Shown here in pieces: positions 16,724 to 25,048 of a stretch of 64,000 bases of DNA. The stretch's first letter is position 1; each line of letters opens with the position of its first letter. The position numbers and the translations under genes are program-made. The stretch is from CAMDPA01 sp965223035 (GTDB lineage: Bacteria > Pseudomonadota > Alphaproteobacteria > Rhizobiales > Hyphomicrobiaceae). Where the stretch lies: NCBI GenBank assembly GCA_965223035.1, contig OZ244980.1, forward strand, positions 3,286,001 through 3,350,000, read 5' to 3'. The notes beneath the pieces are model-generated. The model worked only from the letters and a program-made list of their open reading frames with translations. It did no database searches and had not been told where the DNA came from.

Positions 16724-17488
16724 ATGGCCGATCCGATCATCCTTGTTGCGATCATCGGCACATTCGCGGTGGCCGGCGCCGTCAAGGGCGTGATTGGTCT
16801 CGGCTTGCCCTCGGTCAGCCTTGGACTGCTGACGGCGGTGCTTGACCTGCCTTCGGCGATGGCGCTGCTGTTGGTTCCCTCCCTGGTGACCAATGTTTGG
16901 CAAGCGCTCACTGGCGGCAACACCTGGTCATTGATAGGTCGGCTGTGGCCATTTCTGGCGATGGCGGCGGCCACCGTCTGGATCGGCTCGCTCGCGCTCA
17001 CCCGGGTTGACGTGGCGCTGCTGTCCGCGCTGCTGGGTCTGCTGCTGGTCGCTTACGCCGTCCTCAATCTGTCGGGGATCCGAGTGTCGATCTCGCGGCG
17101 TCAGGAAACCTGGTGCGGCACGCTGATCGGTGCGGTCAACGGCACCTTGACGGGCATGACGGGGTCGTTCGTGGTGCCGGGCGTCATGTTCTTGCAGGCG
17201 ATCGGATTGGCACGCGATGCCCTGATCCAGGCGATGGGCATGCTGTTCACTGTCTCCACGCTGGCACTCGGGTTGGCCTTGCAGGGACACGGCTTGCTGA
17301 CCATCGAACACGGCGCGCTGTCGGCGATGGCGCTGCTGCCCGCTGCGCTTGGGATGCTGGTTGGCCAACGGCTGCGACGCAGCCTGTCAGAAGTTTTGTT
17401 CCGCCAGCTGTTTTTCATCGCACTGGCCGTGCTGGGGGGCTACGTTATTGCCCGCTCCGCGCCGGCTGTGACATGGGCCAGCGGCTGA
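16724..17488 (+). CDS. TauE/SafE-family anion permease
   Basis: A 254-residue membrane protein with about eight hydrophobic segments in two halves. Each half begins with a Gly-rich motif typical of TauE/SafE (GAVKGVIGLGLPSVSLGLL near the N-terminus, and GAVNGTLTGMTGSFVVPGVMFL in the middle). The family exports sulfite, sulfoacetate or other organosulfur or small organic anions across the inner membrane. The substrate cannot be read from the sequence, and no sulfur gene lies alongside. I take 16724 as the start (MADPIIL) because the upstream part of the frame is not hydrophobic and is unlike the family. Confidence 0.85.
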   Translation: MADPIILVAIIGTFAVAGAVKGVIGLGLPSVSLGLLTAVLDLPSAMALLLVPSLVTNVWQALTGGNTWSLIGRLWPFLAMAAATVWIGSLALTRVDVALLSALLGLLLVAYAVLNLSGIRVSISRRQETWCGTLIGAVNGTLTGMTGSFVVPGVMFLQAIGLARDALIQAMGMLFTVSTLALGLALQGHGLLTIEHGALSAMALLPAALGMLVGQRLRRSLSEVLFRQLFFIALAVLGGYVIARSAPAVTWASG

Positions 17489-17552
17489 GCCGTGGATCCG
17501 TGTTGCGGCCCGCTTACATCAGGTCAGGCTCAGCCGTTGGGGCACGATGAGG

Positions 17553-18251
17553 TTACCGTGTCAACCAGCTCTCGCCCGGTTCGCGCACGCTCGCGATGAT
17601 ATCCAAGATGGCCCGCGACGCCGTATCGGCCGGCAGGCGATTGAAGTCGGCAGCACGCTGGGTTGCATCATCAAGGCGCCGGTGGAACTCATCCTTGTCG
17701 ATCTCGATGGTACCAAACTGGCTTAAATGGTCGGTGACAAATTGCGTATCGAGCAACGTAAAGCCACCGTAGATCAGCCGGGCGCACAGATGCATTAACG
17801 CCACCTTTGACGCATCACGCTGCACCGAGAACATGCTTTCACCAAAGAAAGCCCCGCCCAATGCCACGCCGTAAAGGCCACCAGCCAGTTCATTTGCCAG
17901 GTAAACTTCGACCGTATGACAATGGCCTTGGCGGAACAGCTCGCGATAAAGGTTGCGAATCTGGAGGTTGATCCAGGTCGAGCGGCGGCCAGTGCGGGGC
18001 GCCGCGCAGCCTTCGATGATCGCTTCGAAATCGGTGTCGATCCGCACGTCAAAACTGGCTCGCCGCAACGTTCTCGCCAGCCGCCGCGGTATGTTGACCC
18101 GGTTGAGCGGTAACACTCCGCGCGCCTGAGGCTCGATCCAGTAAAGGTGCGGGTCCTCTGCGCTCTCGGCCATCGGAAAGATACCGCAAGCATAGGCCCG
18201 CAACAGCGTCTGCGGCGTAATCTCGAACAGCGGGCTATCGCGTTTCGCCAT
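17553..18251 (-). CDS. aat: Leucyl/phenylalanyl-tRNA--protein transferase
   Basis: Aat adds Leu or Phe from aminoacyl-tRNA to N-terminal Lys or Arg of proteins, marking them for ClpS-ClpAP degradation (bacterial N-degron pathway). The 232-residue protein has the family's LLRAYACGIFPMAES segment, WIEPQARGVLP, TWINLQIRNLY, HCHTVEVY, LAGGLYGVALGGAFFGESMFS and LLDTQFVTDHL. Length and motif order are complete. The start at 18251 (MAKRDSPLFEITP) matches homologues; a GTG at 18290 would add 13 residues. It ends about 65 bases from the convergent TauE-like gene. Confidence 0.93.
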   Translation of the reverse strand: MAKRDSPLFEITPQTLLRAYACGIFPMAESAEDPHLYWIEPQARGVLPLNRVNIPRRLARTLRRASFDVRIDTDFEAIIEGCAAPRTGRRSTWINLQIRNLYRELFRQGHCHTVEVYLANELAGGLYGVALGGAFFGESMFSVQRDASKVALMHLCARLIYGGFTLLDTQFVTDHLSQFGTIEIDKDEFHRRLDDATQRAADFNRLPADTASRAILDIIASVREPGESWLTR

Positions 18252-18317
18252 GGCGCGAAATCCATCCTGATCCTTGACCTTGCCGAGCACTTTTCCGCCT
18301 TGGGCAAATCAGTCTTG

Positions 18318-18398
18318 CTGGCCCGCTCCGCCAGCCGGCCGCCCCATGGCACGATGTTGTCGCTGGCTGGATGGGGGAGTGGGATGGTTCCAGCTGCA
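18318..18398. repeat. Partial copy of a second intergenic repeat (family D)
   Basis: Contains GGCCCGCTCCGCCAGCCGGC and, after a spacer, GTGGGATGGTTCCAGCTGCAC, the same order of blocks as the longer copy at 49874-50013. It lies upstream of aat. Confidence 0.5.
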
Positions 18399-18514
18399 CA
18401 AAACCGCGCCACGCCCGCGCACGGCCGAGCGAAGGTCACTTGGCGGTGGATTTGGCCGAGCAACCCGTAGTGATGCAAGGACTTTTTTGACACACGCAAG
18501 TCGTGCGCGGCCAC

Positions 18515-19501
18515 TTACACCCGGAACCCGCCACGCTTGCTGCCCTCACCGACCTCCAAGAACAGCTCGTCCAGCCGCGGTTTGCGCGTGATCAGACCTT
18601 GCTCGTGACTATAGCCGATCATGGTTTCCAGCGTTGTTCGATTCTGCTCGGTCAGGCCATAGATCCACGGATCTTCACCCATCAACGCGGCCTGTTCCTC
18701 CCAGAATTCGGTGTACCAAGCCAACGGAACGATGCGCGGATTGAACATGCGCCGCATGCCGATCGCCTTTGCGTCGTCGAAGGCCTTGTACAGGTTGATC
18801 GGCAACCAGGGATAGCGCTCCACCAAAGCCCGGCGCACGGCCACCACGTGCATAATGGGAAAGATGCCGGTGCGCTGAAAAAACGCCAACTCCTCGGCGC
18901 GGTGATCGGCGAATAAGCGAGCGACCGTCGGATCCTTGTTAACAATCGGTTCGATCAAATCGGTATGCAGCAACGCGTCGAGCTCGCCGCTCACCAGTTG
19001 GGCTTCGACCGAGGTATGGTCGCCAATTCGCGTCAAGCTCAACCCATCCGGCGGGGTGAATGCGATGTCCTCCTCAAGGTCGGAAAACCATTTCACTGAA
19101 CGGTGTGGCACGCCATACTCATGCTCCAGAATTCCGCGCATCCACAAAATTGCGGTCGCCTGGTAGGATTTCACCCCAACGTTCTTGCCGATCAGATCCT
19201 GGGGTTGCTTGATCCCCTTGCTGGTATTGATGAAGATGAAGCCGTGACGAAAGCGGCGATGCGGAAACACCGGAATGGCCTCGATCTCCATACCCTGATC
19301 ACGGGCCATCAGATACGAGGAGCCAGATAGTTCGGCGATATCAAACTCAGCGTTGCGCAAGAAGCGCCAATGCCGGGTGGTGGAGTCCATCCTGGTGAGG
19401 ACGGTCAGCTCGGTCCCATCCGGCGTTACGGCGCCCTCCTTTAACGCGCGCAGAATCTCGTAATCGCCGCAGGCGAGCGTTAAATGCACGTTTTTGGCCA
19501 T
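18515..19501 (-). CDS. Pht5-like/substrate-binding-fold protein without signal peptide
   Basis: A 328-residue protein of the type-2 periplasmic-binding fold that resembles 4,5-dihydroxyphthalate decarboxylase (Pht5) and is often annotated as an ABC substrate-binding protein. Visible features include LTLACGDYEILRALKEG at the start, FDIAELSGSSYLMARDQG, FPHRRFRHGFIFINTSKGI, DLIGKNVGVKSYQATAILWMRGIL and DALLHTDLIEPI. There is no hydrophobic export signal, so a cytoplasmic enzyme, perhaps a decarboxylase of aromatic acids, is at least as likely as a transport receptor. It diverges from cbiD. A second Met at 19516 is possible. It is one of three related proteins in the window. Confidence 0.75.
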   Translation of the reverse strand: MAKNVHLTLACGDYEILRALKEGAVTPDGTELTVLTRMDSTTRHWRFLRNAEFDIAELSGSSYLMARDQGMEIEAIPVFPHRRFRHGFIFINTSKGIKQPQDLIGKNVGVKSYQATAILWMRGILEHEYGVPHRSVKWFSDLEEDIAFTPPDGLSLTRIGDHTSVEAQLVSGELDALLHTDLIEPIVNKDPTVARLFADHRAEELAFFQRTGIFPIMHVVAVRRALVERYPWLPINLYKAFDDAKAIGMRRMFNPRIVPLAWYTEFWEEQAALMGEDPWIYGLTEQNRTTLETMIGYSHEQGLITRKPRLDELFLEVGEGSKRGGFRV

Positions 19502-19607
19502 CGCTGGCGGCTCCATCGCTGATCAGGTTGTCGCTGGCTTGTGCCGGCATCCTGGACGCCGACGTGGGCCTGTCAAGTCGCCGGCCTTGCTATGATACGG
19601 ACCCCTG

Positions 19608-19633
19608 GTGAGTCACAGTTGTGAGTCACAGTT
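19608..19633. repeat. 13-bp tandem duplication at the cbiD start
   Basis: GTGAGTCACAGTT occurs twice, back to back (19608-19620 and 19621-19633). Each copy offers a GTG; only the second is in frame with cbiD, while the first runs into a stop within 11 codons. The first copy supplies a GGTGAG that could serve as ribosome binding site. Confidence 0.85.
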
Positions 19634-20772
19634 GCGATGACAGCGATCGTTTAGCCGATGCGGGCCGGTTGCGGCGCGGTTGGACGACCGGGGCGTGCGC
19701 GGCAGCCGCGACCGGGGCGGCCTGTGAATTGTTGTTTGGCGGAGAGCCACCCAGCCACGTCGCGATCAGCTTGCCGAACGGCGCGCGGGTCAGTTTCGCG
19801 ATCGCGGTCTACGATCGGCTCCTCGATGGCGCGGGCTCCGGCGTTATCGGCGCCAGCGCCGGGGTCATCAAGGACGCCGGCGACGACCCCGACGTCACCC
19901 ATGGGGCGCTGATCAAGGCGCGGGTGCGGCGTGGCAGCGACGGCAGCGGCGTGACATTTCAAGCCGGGGATGGTGTCGGCACCGTGACGCGGCCGGGCCT
20001 GCCGCTCCCACCCGGGGAGCCGGCGATCAATCCCGTGCCGCGCCAGATGATCCGTGCGGCGGTGGTGGAGGCTGCGGCGCGGTTCGCTCAAGCGACGGAT
20101 GTCGTCGTCGAGATCTCGGTGCCAGGCGGGGCGGCCTTGGCCAAGCGCACGCTTAACGGTCGGCTCGGCATCGTCGGCGGCTTGTCGATTCTCGGCACCA
20201 CTGGCATCGTCGTTCCGTACTCCTGCGCGGCATGGATCCATACCATCCACCGCGGCATCGATGTGGCGCGGGCGACAGCGCTCCATCACATCGCCGGTAG
20301 CACCGGATCAACCTCGGAGCGGGCCGTGCAAGCCCGTTACGGGCTCACCGAAGCGGCCCTGATCGAGATGGGCGATTTCGTCGGCGGCCTGCTGAAATAC
20401 CTGCGTCAGAACCCGGTGCCGCGGGTCACCCTCGCCGGCGGTTTCGCCAAAATGACCAAGCTCGGACAGGGGCTTTTGGATCTGCACGCCAAGCGCGGTC
20501 AGGTCGATCACGCCTGGCTGGCCGAGCTGGCCCGCGCCGCTGGCGGCTCAGACCAACTCTGCGCCCAGGTCGCCGCGGGCAACACGGCCTTGGAAGTCCT
20601 CATGATCACCGAGGCTGCTGGGCTACCGATTGCAGATCACGTCGCGGCGGCGGCCTGGCGCACTGCTGCGCGCGCGCTGGATACCGCCGCCATTGCGCTG
20701 GACGTCGTGATCTACGACCGACAGGGCGCGCTGATCGGCCAGTCGGAGATCAAGCCCGCAACCGACGGCTGA
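19621..20772 (+). CDS. cbiD: Cobalt-precorrin-5B C(1)-methyltransferase CbiD
   Basis: CbiD methylates C-1 of cobalt-precorrin-5B in corrin ring synthesis for cobalamin. The 383-residue protein has the family landmarks RRGWTTGACAAAATGAACE, ISLPNGARVSFAI, VIKDAGDDPDVTHGALI, DGVGTVTRPGLPLPPGEPAINPVP, RTLNGRLGIVGGLSILGTTGIV, MGDFVGGLLKY and GGFAKMTKLGQG. It is complete in length. No other cobalamin gene lies nearby, although cbiD usually sits in a cob/cbi operon. The GTG start lies in the second copy of a 13-bp duplication, which leaves the start somewhat uncertain; the conserved region begins about 17 codons in. Confidence 0.93.
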   Translation: MSHSCDDSDRLADAGRLRRGWTTGACAAAATGAACELLFGGEPPSHVAISLPNGARVSFAIAVYDRLLDGAGSGVIGASAGVIKDAGDDPDVTHGALIKARVRRGSDGSGVTFQAGDGVGTVTRPGLPLPPGEPAINPVPRQMIRAAVVEAAARFAQATDVVVEISVPGGAALAKRTLNGRLGIVGGLSILGTTGIVVPYSCAAWIHTIHRGIDVARATALHHIAGSTGSTSERAVQARYGLTEAALIEMGDFVGGLLKYLRQNPVPRVTLAGGFAKMTKLGQGLLDLHAKRGQVDHAWLAELARAAGGSDQLCAQVAAGNTALEVLMITEAAGLPIADHVAAAAWRTAARALDTAAIALDVVIYDRQGALIGQSEIKPATDG

Positions 20773-20863
20773 CGCGTTCAGCAGCACCACCACGGCATGG
20801 ACATCGATCGCGCGATGCTCCACCATCGGCCCAATTCAAGCCGCATGAGGAGTAGGCCCGGCC

Positions 20864-21787
20864 ATGAAGATCGCCATCCCGGACATGATCTCGAACTCTT
20901 ACTTTCCGGCGGCCGCCGCCGTCGAGCTCGGCTTCTTCCAGGAGGAAGGGCTCGACATGCAGCTGGAGCTGATCTTCCCGGTCGACAAGACCTTGCAGGT
21001 GTTGCGCGACGGCGGCATTCAATTCGTCGGCGGATCGGCTCACTCCACCGCACACGCGTTTCCGGAATGGCAAGGCGGTAAGGTGATCGCGGCACAAGCC
21101 CAGCACATGTACTGGTTTCTGATTTTGAAAAAGGACCTGGGCGCCAAGAAGGGTGACATCGAGGCGGTCAAAGGCCTGAAGATCGGCGCCGCACCGCTGG
21201 TTGACCTTGGCTTGAAACAATTACTGAAGGAGTCCGGCATCGATATCGCACGCGATAATGTGCAGATCGGACCGGTACCGGGAGCGTTCCTCGGCGAGAA
21301 CAAAAATTTCGGCGTTGCCGCCGCCAAGGCGCTCGAGGCCGGCTTGGTCGACGGCTTTTGGGCCAACGGAATGGGCGCGGAGGTCGCCGTGCGCGGGGGA
21401 TGGGGCACCATGGTGATCGATGCGCGCCGCGGTGATGGTCCGCCCAAGGCCAAGGACTATACGATGTCCGCGATCATGACATCGGACAACATGATCAAGG
21501 ATCATCCGGATGCCGTGGCAGCCGCCGTTCGCGCCATCGTCAAGACCCAGAAGGCGTTGAAGGCCGATGTCACGCTGGCCACCCGGGTCGGCAAAAAGCT
21601 GTTTCCGGAGTACGAGGCGTCGTTGATCGCCGATCTGATCGAGCGGGATCTGCCCTACTACGACGCGACCGTCTCCCGCGCATTCGTCGACGGGATGACC
21701 GAGTTTCAGCGCAACGTGGGCCTGATCAAAGGTCACCCCAGTTATCAAGACGTGGTCGCCTCCCAATTCGCACCGTACTGGGACTGA
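20864..21787 (+). CDS. NMT1/THI5-like substrate-binding-fold protein
   Basis: A 307-residue protein of the NMT1/THI5-like type-2 binding fold (IPDMISNSYFPAAAAVELGFF, QEEGLDMQLELIFP, GGIQFVGGSAHSTAHAFPEW, ...GLVDGFWANGMGAEVAV...). It heads a run that continues with an isochorismatase-like hydrolase and Liv-type ABC transporter genes, so it may be their ligand receptor. It begins MKIAIPDM with no signal peptide, which is odd for a periplasmic receptor. Liv-type transporters normally use a different family of receptor (type-1 fold), so the pairing would be unusual. Alternatively it is a cytoplasmic enzyme of the pathway. GAGGAG lies 12 bases before the start. Confidence 0.78.
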   Translation: MKIAIPDMISNSYFPAAAAVELGFFQEEGLDMQLELIFPVDKTLQVLRDGGIQFVGGSAHSTAHAFPEWQGGKVIAAQAQHMYWFLILKKDLGAKKGDIEAVKGLKIGAAPLVDLGLKQLLKESGIDIARDNVQIGPVPGAFLGENKNFGVAAAKALEAGLVDGFWANGMGAEVAVRGGWGTMVIDARRGDGPPKAKDYTMSAIMTSDNMIKDHPDAVAAAVRAIVKTQKALKADVTLATRVGKKLFPEYEASLIADLIERDLPYYDATVSRAFVDGMTEFQRNVGLIKGHPSYQDVVASQFAPYWD

Positions 21788-21867
21788 CCTCGACTTGCCC
21801 GCAGGCGCCCTTTAAGTTCGCCGAGAGCTGTGGCGGTTGACGCCGACGACAACAACGCGATTGAGCC

Positions 21868-22518
21868 ATGACCGACCTCGACATCTACAAACAGCAGGGC
21901 TTTGGCAATCGGGTGGGCATGGGTCAGCACCCGGCGTTGGTGGTGGTCGATTTCGTCAATGGATTTAACGATCCCGAGCAGTTCGGCGGCGGCAACATTG
22001 CGTCCGCGATTTCTGTGACCGGCGGCTTGCTGGCGGTCGTTCGCGAACGCGGGCTGCCGGTCGCCTTTACGCGGGTGGTCTATGCCGACGATGGCGCGGA
22101 CTGCGGCGTGTTCTGCATCAAGGCACCCGGGCTCAAGACGCTCACGGAAACCGCCGAGGCGAGCCAAATCGTGCCCGGATTGCTTCCGCGATCGGGTGAG
22201 TATGTCGTGCGCAAGACGCAGCCGTCAGCGTTCTTCGGCACCAACCTCGCCAACTGGCTGATCGCGAACGGCGTCGATACCCTTTTGGTGACCGGGTGCA
22301 CGACGTCGGGCTGCGTGCGCGCCACCGTCATCGACTCGATGAGTTACAATTTTCGCACCATCGTCGTGCTCGACGGGGTTGGCGATCGCGCCCTGGGCCC
22401 GCACGAGGCGAACCTTTTTGACATGGGGCAAAAGTACGCAGACCTGATGACGGCAGCCGAGGTCGCCGCGGAGCTGCGCGGCGCTGCGGTCGGCGAAAAG
22501 CAAGCTTCCCGTGTCTAA
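21868..22518 (+). CDS. Isochorismatase-family hydrolase (N-carbamoylsarcosine amidase-like)
   Basis: This 216-residue cysteine hydrolase has the family triad Asp28 (VVVDFVNGF), Lys116 (VVRKTQPSAFF) and Cys149 (TTSGCVRAT). The closest pattern I recognise is N-carbamoylsarcosine amidohydrolase or maleamate-type amidases, which cleave small amides or carbamoyl groups. It lies between a binding-fold protein and Liv-type transporter genes, 80 bases from the former and 176 from the first ATPase gene, so it probably works on the imported compound. The substrate is not deducible. It is related to the second isochorismatase at 38882. Confidence 0.88.
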   Translation: MTDLDIYKQQGFGNRVGMGQHPALVVVDFVNGFNDPEQFGGGNIASAISVTGGLLAVVRERGLPVAFTRVVYADDGADCGVFCIKAPGLKTLTETAEASQIVPGLLPRSGEYVVRKTQPSAFFGTNLANWLIANGVDTLLVTGCTTSGCVRATVIDSMSYNFRTIVVLDGVGDRALGPHEANLFDMGQKYADLMTAAEVAAELRGAAVGEKQASRV

Positions 22519-22694
22519 CGTCGAGGTCCCCCCGCATCGGCTGAGATGGCCAGGGCCAGCCATGCCTTTCGGACGGTCGGCAGGCAGTGCGCCAATTCAC
22601 CGTGTCGTCGCCGGCGTGCCGACCACCCACACGCTGCGGCGGTCGATCGCATCCGGCGCGGCCGCCTGCGCTCAGTCTTGATGGTCGTTTCCCG

Positions 22695-23423
22695 ATGGCG
22701 CCGATCCTTTCCCTGCACAACATCCACAAGCGCTTCGGCGCGATCGTCATTGCCGAGGCAATCGATCTGGCCGTCGGCCCAGGTGAGGCGCTTGGCATCA
22801 TCGGGCCCAACGGGGCCGGCAAAACCACATTGTTCGGCATTGCTGCCGGCGCGGTTGCTCCTGACGCGGGAAGTGTGCATCTGGCCGGGCAAGATATCAC
22901 GCGCTTGCCGTCCGATCGCCGATGCCAGCTCGGCCTTGCGCGCTCCTACCAAATCCCGCAGCCGTTTGGCGGGATGACGGTGTTCGAAAACCTGGTGGTC
23001 GCCGCCACCTTCGGCCAACGTCGGCGCGAAACCGAGGTCTATCGGTTGTGCGGGGAGGTGTTGGAGCGCTGTCACCTGACCGACAAAGCCAACCGTCCCG
23101 CCGGTGCGCTCACCTTGCTCGACCGCAAACGCCTGGAACTGGCCCGAGCGTTGGCGACCGGACCTCGCGTCCTGCTGCTCGACGAGGTGGCCGGGGGATT
23201 GACCGAGCATGAATGCATCAACCTGGTCGCGCTGATCAAGACCATCCGTGCACAGGGCATCGCCATCATCTGGATCGAGCATATCGTGCACGCACTGGCG
23301 TCGGCGGTTGATCGGCTCGCCGTGCTTTACGCCGGCGCGATCATCGCTGAAGGTGATCCGACCACGGTCATCAACGCGGACCACGTGCGCGAAATCTACA
23401 TGGGGATACCGGCCAATGCCTGA
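22695..23423 (+). CDS. ABC transporter ATP-binding protein, LivG type
   Basis: One of two ATPase subunits of a branched-chain amino acid-type (HAAT) importer. In 242 residues it has Walker A GPNGAGKTT, a Q-loop region (YQIPQPFGGMTVFENL), a diverged signature segment (GALTLLDRKRLELARAL), Walker B VLLLDEVAGGL and the switch-His region IIWIEHIVHAL. The canonical LSGGQ is replaced by LTLLDRK, as is common in LivG-like proteins (LSYGDQR-like). The start at 22695 begins MAPILSL; the longer open frame to 22587 has no resemblance. It overlaps the next ATPase gene by 8 bases, which implies translational coupling. Confidence 0.93.
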   Translation: MAPILSLHNIHKRFGAIVIAEAIDLAVGPGEALGIIGPNGAGKTTLFGIAAGAVAPDAGSVHLAGQDITRLPSDRRCQLGLARSYQIPQPFGGMTVFENLVVAATFGQRRRETEVYRLCGEVLERCHLTDKANRPAGALTLLDRKRLELARALATGPRVLLLDEVAGGLTEHECINLVALIKTIRAQGIAIIWIEHIVHALASAVDRLAVLYAGAIIAEGDPTTVINADHVREIYMGIPANA

Positions 23424-24174
23424 GGTCGATCCGGGGCTGCCGCCCCCCGCCCCGAATCGGAGCGCGCAACCCGACGCCCACCTGCTGAGCGTGCGCTCGC
23501 TCGACGCCTACTACGGCGATCTACAAGCGCTGTTTGCCATCGACTTCGACATCGCACCGGGCGAGGTGGTTGCCGTGATCGGCGCCAACGGCGCGGGCAA
23601 GAGCACGTTGCTGAAGAGCATCGCCGGGCTCATTCGCGCCAAGCGCGGGCAAATCGAATTCAAAGGCAGCCCCATCGGCCGCCTGCCGGCGCACAAGGTG
23701 GTCGATCGCGGCATTGCGCTGGTGCCGGAGGGGCGCCGGCTGTTTCCTTCGCTGACGGTTGAGGAGAACCTTATCATCGGCGGGCAACTGGCCCGGCCCG
23801 GACCTTGGTCATTGCAGCGCGTCTATCACCTGTTCCCGGCCCTGCAGGAACGGCGCTTGCTCAGGAGCACCGAGATTTCTGGTGGACAGCAGCAGATGGT
23901 GGCCATCGCGCGCGCCTTGATGTCAAATCCCAGCCTGTTGTTGTGCGATGAGATCAGCCTCGGCTTGGCGCCGATCGTGGTGCAGGAGATTTACGGCCAA
24001 CTGCCGCAGATCGTGGCCGAAGGCATCGCCGTTGTGATTGTCGAACAAGATATTGAGCAGGCGCTGCGCGCTGCTGCGCGCGCCTACTGCTTGCAAGAAG
24101 GACGGGTGGCGCTGACCGGCAGAGCCGACGCGCTCACCCGCGAAGCGATTTCGACAGCTTATTTCGGGGTCTAG
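23416..24174 (+). CDS. ABC transporter ATP-binding protein, LivF type
   Basis: The second ATPase of the importer, 252 residues, with a Pro-rich start followed by LLSVRSLDAYYGDLQAL, Walker A GANGAGKST, Q-loop region (IALVPEGRRLFPSLTVEENL), signature SGGQQQM, Walker B LLLCDEISLGLAP and the switch His replaced by VIVEQDIEQAL, which is normal for LivF. Its ATG lies 8 bases inside the end of the LivG-type gene. The permease genes follow 10 bases downstream, so these form one operon. Confidence 0.93.
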   Translation: MPEVDPGLPPPAPNRSAQPDAHLLSVRSLDAYYGDLQALFAIDFDIAPGEVVAVIGANGAGKSTLLKSIAGLIRAKRGQIEFKGSPIGRLPAHKVVDRGIALVPEGRRLFPSLTVEENLIIGGQLARPGPWSLQRVYHLFPALQERRLLRSTEISGGQQQMVAIARALMSNPSLLLCDEISLGLAPIVVQEIYGQLPQIVAEGIAVVIVEQDIEQALRAAARAYCLQEGRVALTGRADALTREAISTAYFGV

Positions 24175-24184
24175 GCGGGCGGAC

Positions 24185-25048
24185 ATGGAGTGGGTCAACA
24201 CGATCGTTCAAGGCATCCTGCTGGGTGGGCTTTACGCCATCTTCGCCGCCGGCCTGTCGTTGATCTTCGGCGTAATGCGCTTGGTCAACATCGCCCACGG
24301 CGATCTGATCGTGTTGTCGTCCTACGTAGCCTTGTTGGTCACCACGGCGCTGGGAATTAATCCACTGTTGTCGATCGTGATCGTCGCACCTGTGATGGCC
24401 GCAATCGGTTACGGCTTGCAGCGCGGCATCCTCAACCGCACGCTAGGGCCAGATCTGTTGCCGCCGCTGTTGGTGACGTTCGGGCTATCGGTGATCATCC
24501 AGAATGGCTTATTGGAAATCTTCACGGCCGACAGCCGCAAGCTCGATGCCGGAGCGATCGAGATTGCCAGCATCACGCTGGCCGAGGGACTCGCCATCGG
24601 TATTCTGCCGCTCCTGCAGTTCATTTTGGCGATCGTGGTGATCGCCGGCCTGCAGTACATCTTCTACGCGACCGCGATGGGTCGCGCGTTCCGCGCCACC
24701 TCCGATGACCAAGAGGTGGCGCAGATGATGGGCATCGGTACGGCCCACGTGTTCTCGCTGGCGATGGCGCTTTCGCTGGCCGTGGTCGCCATCGCCGGCG
24801 TTCTGTTGGCGGTGCGAACCAACTTCGATCCCTCACTGGGACCGGCCCGCCTGATCTTTGGCTTCGAAGCGGTGATCATCGGCGGGCTTGGCAGCATGTG
24901 GGGCACACTTGCCGGCGGCATCATCCTCGGCGTGGCACAGACGGTCGGTGCCAAGCTCGATCCCGGCTGGCAGTTGTTGGCGGGACATATCGCCTTTCTT
25001 GTCGTGCTCGCGGTGCGGCCGGAAGGTCTGTTTCCAAAGGTGCAGTGA
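24185..25048 (+). CDS. Branched-chain amino acid-type ABC permease, LivH type
   Basis: An inner-membrane permease subunit of 287 residues with about eight hydrophobic segments. LivH signatures include GGLYAIFAAGLSLIFGVMRLVNIAHGDL near the N-terminus, FRATSDDQEVAQMMGI (the cytoplasmic loop that contacts the ATPase) and FGFEAVIIGGLGSMWGTLAGGIILG near the C-terminus. It partners the LivM-type subunit. Its stop TGA shares one base with the next start codon (TGATG at 25046-25050). The imported substrate is unknown; family members carry amino acids, amides, urea and aromatic acids. Confidence 0.93.
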   Translation: MEWVNTIVQGILLGGLYAIFAAGLSLIFGVMRLVNIAHGDLIVLSSYVALLVTTALGINPLLSIVIVAPVMAAIGYGLQRGILNRTLGPDLLPPLLVTFGLSVIIQNGLLEIFTADSRKLDAGAIEIASITLAEGLAIGILPLLQFILAIVVIAGLQYIFYATAMGRAFRATSDDQEVAQMMGIGTAHVFSLAMALSLAVVAIAGVLLAVRTNFDPSLGPARLIFGFEAVIIGGLGSMWGTLAGGIILGVAQTVGAKLDPGWQLLAGHIAFLVVLAVRPEGLFPKVQ

